A DNA stretch of 27,375 nt from Planctomycetales bacterium (GTDB taxonomy: Bacteria; Planctomycetota; Phycisphaerae; SM23-33), in contig JAUVIQ010000010.1 in NCBI GenBank assembly GCA_030592655.1, forward strand, positions 1 to 27,375, given 5' to 3'. The notes under the pieces were generated by a model. It was not told the origin of the DNA. It ran no database searches and saw only the letters and a program-made list of their open reading frames with translations. The stretch's first letter is position 1. Each line of letters begins with the position of its first letter. Of the stretch, positions 8,155 through 16,784 are shown in pieces. The translations under genes and the position numbers were made by a program.

Positions 8155-9327
8155 ATGAAGCGAACAACGTTACTCAAAGCCGTTATCCTGATTGCGTCCT
8201 TATCGGCAGTGGCGGTCCGGCCTCTTGCCGGGCTTCCGAAGGAAACCACGACGGCTGCAACGACACAGAAAAAAAACCTTAACGCCGAAGCCGAAAAACT
8301 GGTCAAAAAATGGACCGACCGCCTCGGCGAAGGATACATCACGCGAGTTGACTCGCGCCGCCACCTCGTCTATGTCTCGGCTGTGGACAAAAAGGCATTA
8401 ACGCGCGTTACCCGCCTGCTCGGCGCTTATCACGACGCGCAGCGCAAGATGCTGTTCCCCAAGCCGCTGCAGTGGAACGTTACGGTCATCCTGCCGACAC
8501 TGAAGGATTACCGCAAACTGGTTCCCAATATCAAGGCGTATGGTATCTACAGCCCTAAAAATCGCACACTCGTCAGCATCAGTTTCAGCAGCGTGCTGGT
8601 TCACGAGTTCACGCACGCCCTCCACCACAACGACCAGGTCGCCGCGAACCAGAAGCACCCCATCTGGATCGTCGAAGGCCTGGCGACTTTGTTCCAGAGT
8701 GCGAGTTTCAATCTGAAAAAAGGCGAGTGGAAAATCCCAATCGATACCGGACTCAATGGAGTGCAAAAGGCATTGAAGGAAAAGAAAGCCCATTCGTTGC
8801 ACAAACTGTGTTCGATGAAGCCCAAGGCGTTCATGCAGGATGCGGAGTTATGCTATCGCCAGGTGCGATACGTGATGTTGTATCTCCACCGGCAGGGGAA
8901 GTTGCAACAGTTTTACAAAACCTACAAGGCCGGTTATGCGTCCGACCAGACTGGAGTCAAGGCCCTGGAAGAGACGCTCGGTAAACCGCTGAAGAAGATA
9001 GAGACCGACTGGAAGAAATGGGTGCTGGCCCAGAAGCCGCCGTGGCGTCCGGCCCGTAAGCATCGGGCACACCTCGGCGTGCGGATGAAGCAGACACCGG
9101 CCGGAGTGAAGATTATAGGCTTTGTCCGCAATTCCTCTGCCAAGCGGGCGGAGTTGCTGAAGGTCGGCGACATCATCATCTCGCTCGCCGGTCAGACCGT
9201 GCGGACGCCAAATGCGCTGACCGCGGCTGTCCGGTCCTGTAAGCCCGGACAAATCGTCGAGATAGAAGTTATTCGGAAGGGACGTACCACCGTCATCAAG
9301 CACCTGCTCGGCTTAATGCCGAAGTAA
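8155..9327 (+). CDS. Secreted gluzincin-type zinc peptidase (MA-like) with C-terminal PDZ domain, 390 aa
   Basis: The ATG follows GGAGG (8144-8148) at 6 nt and lies two bases after the previous stop, so it belongs to the VanZ/Wzy operon. Residues 1-26 form a signal peptide (MKRTTLLKAVILIASL...RPLAG). The zinc motif H150-E-F-T-H154 is followed by W-I-V-E174-G-L-A, the HExxH plus downstream Glu pattern of gluzincins (peptidase MA-like or DUF1570-type families). All three zinc ligands and the catalytic Glu151 are present, so it may be active. About residues 300-388 resemble a PDZ domain (HLGVRMK, SSAKRAELLKVGDIIISLAG), which usually binds C-terminal tails or directs substrates. The likely location is the periplasm or cell surface. 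The substrate is unknown; processing or maturation of secreted proteins is an inference. Confidence 0.85.
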   Translation: MKRTTLLKAVILIASLSAVAVRPLAGLPKETTTAATTQKKNLNAEAEKLVKKWTDRLGEGYITRVDSRRHLVYVSAVDKKALTRVTRLLGAYHDAQRKMLFPKPLQWNVTVILPTLKDYRKLVPNIKAYGIYSPKNRTLVSISFSSVLVHEFTHALHHNDQVAANQKHPIWIVEGLATLFQSASFNLKKGEWKIPIDTGLNGVQKALKEKKAHSLHKLCSMKPKAFMQDAELCYRQVRYVMLYLHRQGKLQQFYKTYKAGYASDQTGVKALEETLGKPLKKIETDWKKWVLAQKPPWRPARKHRAHLGVRMKQTPAGVKIIGFVRNSSAKRAELLKVGDIIISLAGQTVRTPNALTAAVRSCKPGQIVEIEVIRKGRTTVIKHLLGLMPK

Positions 9328-9345
9328 CGCGCCCGGCAAGGGTGG

Positions 9346-10278
9346 TCATGACTGTCCGGGTAATCCGTAGGAATACGTTTGTCTCGCGTTGGCTGCCAAA
9401 GTGGACATGGATTGGCTGACGCCGAGGAATCTGAAACCCCTCATCAGCCGACGCAGTTTCTGCTCCGTTCGTTCGAGATTGACTCGATGGCGCCAGCGGG
9501 CAAGCCGGCTCATCGGTAGTGTCGGCTGGTCGGGGTCGAGTTCCCACGGATGCAGGTAGATCATGCCCGCCTGCTTGAGTTTTTCCGCTTTTTTCAGGGC
9601 GTTGGCTACAAACCAAACTGGCAGAAGGCGAAGATACCCCCCGCCTCCGACAGGCCAATTCACGCCCATCACACGCAGAGTCAGGGGAGGAATCTCCATG
9701 ATTTCACCCCCTCCCGGACCGACAGCCAGATGAGCGAACCGCGGCGCGTCGGGAACACCGTAACGATCGTGACGGATGGGAAAAACCGACGAATCATATT
9801 TGTAACCCGCTTCGGCGAGCACGTCTATCGCCCATGCGGTCTTGTGCGTTATGGAAAACGTCGGGGCGCGGAATCCAACGACCGGATTGCCGGAAATATC
9901 CTCCAGCAACCTGCGACTGTCCAGCAGTTCACGACGAAACTGCTCCGGCGTGAGGTTTCCCAGCATACCGTGGTACATACCGTGAGATGCGATTTCGTAA
10001 CCGGCTTCGGCAATCATTCGCACCACGTTACGCTCATGACGGGCCACCCAGCCAAGCACGAAAAACGTGGCAGAGGCGCCATGATCGGACAAGAGCCGCA
10101 GAATACGCTCCACGCACGGCGCAAGGCGTTTTCCGAAAGAGTCCCACTGTTCCGGACGCGTTCCGCCGTCGGCAGCGGCCTCAACCTGGAAATACTCCTC
10201 CACGTCGAAAGTAAGCACGTGCGAAACCCCGGCAGAATCATCAGCGGGCAGGGCGGATTGTCTTGCCTGCCGGGTCAC
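9346..10278 (-). CDS. Polysaccharide deacetylase, DUF3473/exosortase-associated type, 310 aa
   Basis: A NodB-fold (CE4) polysaccharide deacetylase. Motif 1 is TFDVEEYF with D25, where the usual second Asp of the DD pair is replaced (DVEE), as is normal for the exosortase-associated subgroup. Motif 2 is S-H99-G-M-Y-H103, the zinc histidines. Motif 3 is GFRAPTFS, and a late HPWE supplies the family's C-terminal histidine region. The C-terminal part resembles DUF3473. It probably removes acetyl groups from the locus's polysaccharide. No signal peptide is seen, so a cytoplasmic site is possible. The GTG start overlaps the TPR gene stop as GTGA (10278-10275), indicating coupling. It converges with the peptidase gene across only 18 bp, with no clear terminator between. 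Confidence 0.92.
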   Translation of the reverse strand: MTRQARQSALPADDSAGVSHVLTFDVEEYFQVEAAADGGTRPEQWDSFGKRLAPCVERILRLLSDHGASATFFVLGWVARHERNVVRMIAEAGYEIASHGMYHGMLGNLTPEQFRRELLDSRRLLEDISGNPVVGFRAPTFSITHKTAWAIDVLAEAGYKYDSSVFPIRHDRYGVPDAPRFAHLAVGPGGGEIMEIPPLTLRVMGVNWPVGGGGYLRLLPVWFVANALKKAEKLKQAGMIYLHPWELDPDQPTLPMSRLARWRHRVNLERTEQKLRRLMRGFRFLGVSQSMSTLAANARQTYSYGLPGQS

Positions 10279-13200
10279 TTTTCGCTCGGTGATCCTTCGG
10301 CCAGTGCCTCCTTAGCCAACCTCGCCGCCTTGGCTTCAGCAACCGTCAGTTTATTACCACCGGCCTTGATGGCATCGGCGCTGCTGACAGCCGCCTCCAG
10401 ATGCCATCGCCCCAGGTCCCGGTTACCGGCGTCTGCTTCTATGACGCCCATGTGGTAATGCACTTCCGGCGAGTTGGGTAGGCCCTTAACGGCCCGTCGA
10501 ACCTCAAGCAAGGCTTGCTCTTTCTTGCCCAGGCGGAAGCAGACCCATCCACTTGTATCGCGAAAGGAGAAGGCTCGCGGAGCGGTCTTGATTGCAGCCT
10601 CCGTCCACTGCAATGCTTCTTTGAGACGGACGGCGTCCTCTGGATACAGTTGCGTAACAAGGTAGGCAGCATTGTTGCCCGACACCGGATTCTGCGTTGC
10701 CTGCCAAACTTTGCGGTATAGTGAAAGTGCCTCCTTGAGACGACCCGCCTTCTCTGTGGCGGTCGCTTGTGCCAGAACCAGAAAATGATTTTCCTTGTCG
10801 GCTTCTGCCGCCTTGCGGTAAACCTCCGCCGCCTTTCCGTATTCCCCTTCGTGCATCAACAGCGAGGCACGGATCATCCTGGCCAGTACGCAATCGGCCG
10901 GTCTGATCGTCTCCAGCAAGACCTTCAGCGTGGCTGGGTCCGACTTGCTTTTGAGGACCAGAGCAACGGCACACTGGCACTTCGGGCGGGCCTTCAGCAC
11001 CTCCATCGCCCACGATTTACCGACCGGCGCCAGACCCAACTCAGTTGCTACCAACGCCTTCAGCAGCTTTGTCGCCTCAGCGATAGCGGCCTTTGCGTCT
11101 TTGCGCGCCAGGGAAACCAATTCAGCGGCGGCATCCCTGCTGATGTCGCCGGCGCTCTTGTAGTTTTTCAGTTCCGTCTCAGCCTGCGATACCCGCCCGG
11201 CGGCCAGTGCAACAAGCAGCCTGTAACGAGACGGGATCGCTCTGGATATCGGCATCTTGACAAGCCGACGATTCATCTGGGAAATTCGGTCTGCCCACTT
11301 GCGGATCGAAGCTTCATCGTCGTTCTGCACCGACAAGACCAAACCCAGCATGGCATCATAAAGGTCTGCCTTTTCAACGCCGGGCAGCACTTTGGCGACG
11401 GCGCTCTTGTTGTCCAGATTCAACAATATGGCCAATTGCCTCCATGGTGGCACTGGTGCATCCTTGGCTACCCGCGACGCGAGTTTCGAAGCCGCTTCAC
11501 GATCATCCGCCGCAAGCATGGCCCGAATGGCAAGATAGGCCGCCTCCGCAGGCATAGGCCGGTTTTCCGCATCCGGACCGACAAACGAATGAAAGACCTT
11601 CACAGCCTCGTCAGGCTTATCCGCATCGAGCAGCACTTTCATCTTCTGTATAAGCACGCCGGCATGATCGGGTTTGGCCTTTTCGGCCTGGCTGAGGATT
11701 TCGAGTTTCTCCTTGTCTGTCTCAGCAATTTCCGCCATCAACTGCTGGGCTGGAACGTACTGGGGCGAATAGGATGAAATGTTTTTCAGCACCTCTCTGG
11801 CCTGGTCCCTCTGCCCTAATCCGACAAAAGCCCGTCCCAAGGCAAGTTGTAGTTTCGGAATACTGGTGTGGCCCTGTGCTGCGAGTTTCCGGAAACATTC
11901 AATGGACTGGGCATAAAGCCCCCACCGTGCAAAAAAGTGTCCCTGCTCGTACAACGCCGCGTCTAAACCGGACTTGCTCTGCTTCTCCATCCGTTTCAGC
12001 GTTTCAAGGGCCTGACGCAGCTGCTGGTTGGCTTCCAAAGCCAAAGCCAGTGTCCTATGCGTTCTGAGGTTATCGGGCTGGAGACTGATTGCCTTCTCAA
12101 GCAACGGAAACGTCTCGCTGCTTCTACCGCCCATCGACAGCACCCTTGCCCGTAGCAGATATGCCCTGGCATCAATCGGAAACAGTATTTCCAATTGGTT
12201 ACAGACAGCCAGTGCTTCTTCGATTTTATTAAATCTCGCATAAAGCAAGGCAATGCGTCGAAGGGCGACGGAATCTTTTTTCTTGATGGCGATATTAGAC
12301 ACTTCGGTCAATGCATCACTTGCCTTGTCTATCTGTCCCGCCTTGATCAGAACATCAACCTTGGCTCTCGTTGCTAAGCCGTACCATGCCTCGTTTTTGC
12401 TCAACTCGTCCAGTTCGGCGACCGCTCGCTCGTGTTTCCCGGAAGCCGCCAGCGCCTTGGCTCGTAGCAGGCGGGCACGGTTGCGAATAAATCCGGAAGT
12501 CTTTGCCCTGTTTATCAGCTGAGTGTAAGTCCCGACGGCGGCATCGAAATTGCGCATGCGGGAAAACAACCAGCCGATCGACAGATCAATCATGTCTTCC
12601 CTTGCGTTGGGGATCAAAGCCAGAGCTTTTTTAACCTGTTTCGGGGCGAGTTTCCCGGATAGAACTCCGGTAATTCGCAAGTATGTCGGTAGTTGCTCCG
12701 GTGTCGCTTCCAATACCGCCGACCATTCCTTAAGGCATTGTTTTTTATGTCCCTGAGCCAGGTAAGCCTGCCCTAACACAATTCGCAGGCGACGGTCGTA
12801 AGGCGTCTTTTTCAATCCGGCAAGACAGACTTCCACGCACTGTTCCATCCGACCGTTGTTGAGGTAAATCATTGCCAGATACAAACCTGCCTGCTTGGCG
12901 CCCTGAACCTGCTGAAGCATCTGCTCTGCGGAGACAGGTTGGCCCATGTCGAGTTTTACCTGAAGACGAAAACAATTTGCCTTTACGTTGCTCTTGTCAA
13001 CCTGCTCCAGGACGTTCATGCACTGTTCCAGATCGCCGATACCGTACATCGCACTCGCCAGCGCCATGCGGTAACCGGTATTTCTCGAATCAATCCGCAG
13101 CGCAGCGCGGAACTGTTTTATCGCCTGCATGACCCGTCCCGTAGCAAGGTAGCATTGGCCGAGTTCGAAACAGACGCGAGACTGCTCGGGGTCCCGGGCA

Positions 13201-14828
13201 AGTTCGGCGAGCAGAATTTTTTCGGCCTCGGGCGATCGTCCGACCTGCCGCATCGCCCGAGCAATGGCGAAAAGCCCTCCAGCGGTGTCGGATTTGCACT
13301 CAGCCGCCTTGCGTAATGCCTGCTGCGCCTTGGCGCGGTCGGCAAGAAGTTTGTACCCATCGGCGATCACCATCAACATCACGGGTTCCGACAGGTCGTC
13401 GGTAAAGACCTTTTCCAGCGTCTTTCTGGCCAGTTCGGGCTGATCGGTACGCTTGGCCGATTCGACAAGCAGACTGACAGCAACCGGGTCGTCGGGATGC
13501 GACCGGTAGTAATCTTGTGCCTCGATTAATGCCTGCTCGTAGAATCCGTCTTCCATCAGGGATTTGGCCAGGTACCTGCGGGCGAGGGCATGGTCCGGAT
13601 TGATTTTCGTAACTATTTTCCGCATGGCATCGCGCGCCGAGTCTTTCTTGCCGAGCGCATGCGCCGCCTGCGCATAGGCGATATGGACATTAACCGCAAA
13701 ACGTTTATTACCCATAGACTTCGGCATCAGCCTAAAGAGGATACGCTCTGCCTCAGCGGTGTTTCTCTGCAGAATCAGCAGTTTTGCACGGACAAATAGG
13801 GCCTGGCCGTGGCGCGGATTTTTCTTGAGAATTTCGTTGCTAATGCGTTCAGCCGTTTTAATATCCCCAAGCATCAACGCCACGTTTGCCCGGGCCAGTT
13901 TGACTTCCGGTTCATCGGGATGTTCTTTCAAAATGGCGTCCAGACGCTTACAGAGTTTGTCTAACCTCTCTCGCCGGGAGGCTGTTTCCGTTTTGTCGGA
14001 TAGGTCATGCAGAGCAAGCCTCATTGCCGGAATGGGGGGAGGAGACTTCAGCGCCATGATCGCCGTGCGGGCGATGCTCAACGATTTTTCGTCTCCGCGC
14101 TGAATACATAAATCCACTAACACCCTTGCGGCAACGGGGCGGGAAGCGTCTTTGGTGATGACTTCAAGAAGAGCCCCAATAGCCTGCTCGGCCGCTTCAT
14201 CCGATTTGGCAAAAGCCGCCTGACTTTCCGTTAGCCTGGCAGCCGCCAACTTGGTATCACGGGATGCTTCGGCGGTCTTGGCTTGCTGCTTCCTGATATC
14301 ACCTATCGTACGATTGGCAATACTAATTTTATAATAGTTCATCCCAAGGAACTGTTGCACTTTAACGACGTGTTTCGGAGCGGTCGTCTCGACCTTCAGG
14401 AGAATCTCATTGGCCTGATTAAATTGCTTTATGGCCTCAGCGAGCACAGCGGTATCGCTACGAGCCTTCTCGCCGACTATTAATTTATTCGCCGGCAGGC
14501 TATAACTCTCTGCCAGCGTGATAGATATCGAAACTTCCGTGGGGTTCAACCTGCCGGCTTCAGCCAGGACCGTTCGCGCATCATCGTATCGTCCAAGACG
14601 AATGAAGGCCTGCGCTTTAGTGCGGTAGCCCCGCCAGTCATCCGGATACTTCGAAATATATTTTTCTGCCAGGTCCACAGCCTTATCGAGCTTATCGGCC
14701 TGAATTGCCAACTCCGCCCTCGCAAGCAATTTCAGGCCGCTGCTTCGACGCAAATACAACCACGTACCGGCAGTTAACCCGCCAAGAATGCCCACAACGA
14801 TCAGGATTATGATAATGCGCCGCTTCAT
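10275..14828 (-). CDS. Giant membrane-anchored TPR protein of the exosortase/EPS (PrsT-like) type, 1517 aa
   Basis: The protein begins MKRRIIIILIVVGILGG, a single N-terminal transmembrane anchor (about 5-26), followed by some 1480 residues of TPR-type repeats. Clear units include LDKAVDLAEKYISKYPDDW, YDDARTVLAEAGRLNP near the N-terminus and AGRLKEALSLYRKVWQ near the C-terminus. The usual TPR alternation of small and bulky residues is plain throughout. No enzymatic motif is visible. TPR proteins beside exosortases (the PEP-CTERM system PrsT family) are usually shorter, about 900 residues as I recall, so this one looks expanded. The ATG is preceded by GGGAG at about 9 nt and lies 58 bp after the exosortase gene. 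It probably forms a periplasmic scaffold for polysaccharide export or sorting (inference). PrsT assignment rests on context as much as sequence. Confidence 0.9.
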   Translation of the reverse strand: MKRRIIIILIVVGILGGLTAGTWLYLRRSSGLKLLARAELAIQADKLDKAVDLAEKYISKYPDDWRGYRTKAQAFIRLGRYDDARTVLAEAGRLNPTEVSISITLAESYSLPANKLIVGEKARSDTAVLAEAIKQFNQANEILLKVETTAPKHVVKVQQFLGMNYYKISIANRTIGDIRKQQAKTAEASRDTKLAAARLTESQAAFAKSDEAAEQAIGALLEVITKDASRPVAARVLVDLCIQRGDEKSLSIARTAIMALKSPPPIPAMRLALHDLSDKTETASRRERLDKLCKRLDAILKEHPDEPEVKLARANVALMLGDIKTAERISNEILKKNPRHGQALFVRAKLLILQRNTAEAERILFRLMPKSMGNKRFAVNVHIAYAQAAHALGKKDSARDAMRKIVTKINPDHALARRYLAKSLMEDGFYEQALIEAQDYYRSHPDDPVAVSLLVESAKRTDQPELARKTLEKVFTDDLSEPVMLMVIADGYKLLADRAKAQQALRKAAECKSDTAGGLFAIARAMRQVGRSPEAEKILLAELARDPEQSRVCFELGQCYLATGRVMQAIKQFRAALRIDSRNTGYRMALASAMYGIGDLEQCMNVLEQVDKSNVKANCFRLQVKLDMGQPVSAEQMLQQVQGAKQAGLYLAMIYLNNGRMEQCVEVCLAGLKKTPYDRRLRIVLGQAYLAQGHKKQCLKEWSAVLEATPEQLPTYLRITGVLSGKLAPKQVKKALALIPNAREDMIDLSIGWLFSRMRNFDAAVGTYTQLINRAKTSGFIRNRARLLRAKALAASGKHERAVAELDELSKNEAWYGLATRAKVDVLIKAGQIDKASDALTEVSNIAIKKKDSVALRRIALLYARFNKIEEALAVCNQLEILFPIDARAYLLRARVLSMGGRSSETFPLLEKAISLQPDNLRTHRTLALALEANQQLRQALETLKRMEKQSKSGLDAALYEQGHFFARWGLYAQSIECFRKLAAQGHTSIPKLQLALGRAFVGLGQRDQAREVLKNISSYSPQYVPAQQLMAEIAETDKEKLEILSQAEKAKPDHAGVLIQKMKVLLDADKPDEAVKVFHSFVGPDAENRPMPAEAAYLAIRAMLAADDREAASKLASRVAKDAPVPPWRQLAILLNLDNKSAVAKVLPGVEKADLYDAMLGLVLSVQNDDEASIRKWADRISQMNRRLVKMPISRAIPSRYRLLVALAAGRVSQAETELKNYKSAGDISRDAAAELVSLARKDAKAAIAEATKLLKALVATELGLAPVGKSWAMEVLKARPKCQCAVALVLKSKSDPATLKVLLETIRPADCVLARMIRASLLMHEGEYGKAAEVYRKAAEADKENHFLVLAQATATEKAGRLKEALSLYRKVWQATQNPVSGNNAAYLVTQLYPEDAVRLKEALQWTEAAIKTAPRAFSFRDTSGWVCFRLGKKEQALLEVRRAVKGLPNSPEVHYHMGVIEADAGNRDLGRWHLEAAVSSADAIKAGGNKLTVAEAKAARLAKEALAEGSPSEK

Positions 14829-14886
14829 TTCTGCTTTCTCCCTTAAGTCCTTTTGCCTGCTACTGACGTATTGTATCTTTCCGATT

Positions 14887-16539
14887 CTAGGGAAGTCCCC
14901 TGTCCAGGTGTGGAACAGCGGCGCGAATCAACTGCACGCACCTTCCTCTGGCGTCGGATAAGTCTCCTGTTACAGGTGTGGAAATCTGAATCAGCGCGCC
15001 GCTGGCATTTCGATCCAGGAACCCGTTGACGAAAATTACCAACTGCTGGGTCCAGAAACTGCTGGTGTATCTGCTGCCGCACTTATAAGTATAGAGGAAA
15101 TATTTCCGCTCGCGCCCGGACTGCACAACCAGTTCCCGACAAGAGACGCTGCCTCGCCCCTCCACATTGCTCACAACGACGCCTCCCTTGGCCACAATAT
15201 CTTTACCGCCGCCTTCGAGGCACAGATCCGGAGGGTGAGTGCCCTTTCGGTTGTCCTGGCTGAAAATTACACAGATGTCTATCCAGTTCATACTGGCGGG
15301 ATCGTACCGCCTGTACAGGTAATCGCGTGTCTCCAGTATCGTCAGGGTACGATCATCGAGTTCGAGTTCGTGGCTATTCCGGTCTCTGCCGGCGATGTTC
15401 AGCACCGCCGGTAAGGCCTTTTGGGCTACCTGCTTGTTCCAGACGGGAGGAAGCGACTGGTTCAGCCACCATGCCCCCGCCGCCGAAAGCAGCACCAGCA
15501 CCACCGCCGTTCGCCCCCACTTTCCGCCGACAGCCCCTACCAGCCGCGACCACTGACCCTCGTCGTCGGCAGTGCGACGTGCGTCATGAAAAAGCGGGAG
15601 AACCTCGGCGGGACGACCGACCGCCTTGCGCGCCCACAGGATTAAACGCTCCAGGCCGAACATCATCCCGAACGCCAGAACAAAGATCAGCACCCCTGAA
15701 AAGTCGTGAAAAAACCCGGTCGCCGTCTTCACGTCCCAGATGTCCGCTATAAGGATCAGGCTCACTATTCGAAGCGAATTTGCCACCACAGCCACCGGAA
15801 TCGTCAGCATAAACAGAGCCACCCGCCATCCCCCGCGGAGTCGGCAGATATACGCGTAGATAGCGCCGAAAGCCAGCAGGCTTATCAGTGTTCGCAGGCC
15901 GTTACAGACATTGGCGATAACGAGGGTCTTGTCGCCCTCGAGAATCACCTGGTTGCCCATATCCCCCATGCGCTCCGCGATCACTCCAATGGCATTGGCT
16001 GCGGCAACGCCCCCGGCTGCGGCGTAGTTCCTCAGCGTAAAATTCAGATTGGTAATCGTTACGTCCGGAAGCGGGACCATGAATACCAGCAGTGCAATGG
16101 GGAACCACAACCTCCTGAACGCCCGTCCGCCCCACAGCAGCAGAACCAACCCCGCCAGCACACCGATGAACGCAAAGCCGCTGGCGAAATTCACACGTGC
16201 CCGACACGCCACCAGGTGCAGAAGCAGAGAAAAAACCAACACAATCAAACCGCCCCGGCGCCAAGGACGAACAGGGATGCTTGCATGTCGAATCAGCAGT
16301 AAAACGATCAACAGGCTCACCACCGGGATCAGTGGGCCGTGGGTGTAGTAACTCTCCCCCTCAACGATCCGGTCGTAAAGGCTCCGACCTGTATCATGCC
16401 ACGCAGGAAACCAGCGAAGCCACATCTCTGCGAAGTTCTGGCCAAACGCAACCGTAAGCCCTGCTGCGAGCAGGATCCACGTCCCGACCGTCGCCCATGA
16501 ATGCCGCGTTGGCTTTGCAATAAGTTCTGGTGCAGTCAT
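14887..16539 (-). CDS. Exosortase fused to an EpsI-type C-terminal domain, 550 aa
   Basis: The N-terminal 330 residues are a multi-helix membrane domain with the exosortase catalytic triad in order: C212 in ANVCNGLRT, R257 in ANSLRIVS and H278 in HDFSG. Family members normally read CSGLR; here it is CNGLR. By family knowledge the Cys acts as nucleophile in cleaving PEP-CTERM-like sorting tails. One more helix (about 345-365, VVLVLLSAAGAWW) leads to an EpsI-like periplasmic domain, about 370-550, with ILETRDYLYRRY and H435-PPDLC440 matching the conserved HsPevC block. Exosortase-EpsI fusions are known. ATG 16539 follows AAGG at 6-7 nt. It is the first gene of an operon with the giant TPR and deacetylase genes, driven by the promoter at 16669-16697. 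Confidence 0.93.
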   Translation of the reverse strand: MTAPELIAKPTRHSWATVGTWILLAAGLTVAFGQNFAEMWLRWFPAWHDTGRSLYDRIVEGESYYTHGPLIPVVSLLIVLLLIRHASIPVRPWRRGGLIVLVFSLLLHLVACRARVNFASGFAFIGVLAGLVLLLWGGRAFRRLWFPIALLVFMVPLPDVTITNLNFTLRNYAAAGGVAAANAIGVIAERMGDMGNQVILEGDKTLVIANVCNGLRTLISLLAFGAIYAYICRLRGGWRVALFMLTIPVAVVANSLRIVSLILIADIWDVKTATGFFHDFSGVLIFVLAFGMMFGLERLILWARKAVGRPAEVLPLFHDARRTADDEGQWSRLVGAVGGKWGRTAVVLVLLSAAGAWWLNQSLPPVWNKQVAQKALPAVLNIAGRDRNSHELELDDRTLTILETRDYLYRRYDPASMNWIDICVIFSQDNRKGTHPPDLCLEGGGKDIVAKGGVVVSNVEGRGSVSCRELVVQSGRERKYFLYTYKCGSRYTSSFWTQQLVIFVNGFLDRNASGALIQISTPVTGDLSDARGRCVQLIRAAVPHLDRGLP

Positions 16540-16641
16540 AGGTGACCTTGTTTATTCTTCCTGCCTGACCTGCTTCGAAACCTGGATTTCTGACCCCGTG
16601 GCTCATTGTGCTGCCGTTCGCTTGAAAATCCGACACGGCAT

Positions 16642-16659
16642 CATCTAATGCATCTAATG
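16642..16659. repeat. Tandem 9-bp direct repeat at the exosortase transcription start
   Basis: CATCTAATG occurs twice back to back (16642-16650 and 16651-16659; CATTAGATG on the minus strand). It starts about four bases downstream of the predicted start site of the exosortase promoter, where a repressor operator or start-site regulatory element could sit. No other copy was noticed in the window. Function is inferred from position only. Confidence 0.5.
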
Positions 16660-16661
16660 TA

Positions 16662-16697
16662 ATTCCGTATTATACACGCATTTAGCGTATTTGACAA
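16662..16697 (-). promoter_or_regulatory. Sigma70-like promoter for the exosortase operon
   Basis: On the minus strand TTGTCA (16697-16692) and TATAAT (16674-16669) are separated by exactly 17 bp. The -10 is a perfect consensus and the -35 matches five of six. The predicted start is near 16662-16664, giving a leader of about 120 nt before the ATG at 16539. It lies in the only gap above 200 bp within the long minus-strand gene run, which supports a separate transcription unit for exosortase, TPR and deacetylase. Confidence 0.75.
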
Positions 16698-16784
16698 CCG
16701 CGATAATTCTCATATTGAATCCGGGAAGTGCTTCAGACATCCTAATGGCCTGAATGATCTGTAATCTCACGATGCCGGTCAGGA

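Noticed and set aside
9328..9345. Possible shared terminator between the convergent genes
   Set aside because: Only CCCGG and CCGGG arms with a long loop reaching into the deacetylase gene are present, and there is no T-run; too weak.
9550..10458. 302-codon plus-strand open frame opposite the deacetylase
   Set aside because: The opposite strand encodes a clear DUF3473 deacetylase with catalytic motifs; this frame has no recognisable domain and crosses the end of the TPR gene.
10767..11777. 336-codon plus-strand open frame opposite the giant TPR gene
   Set aside because: Antisense shadow of a TPR-coding region, with biased Arg/Gln/His composition and no SD.
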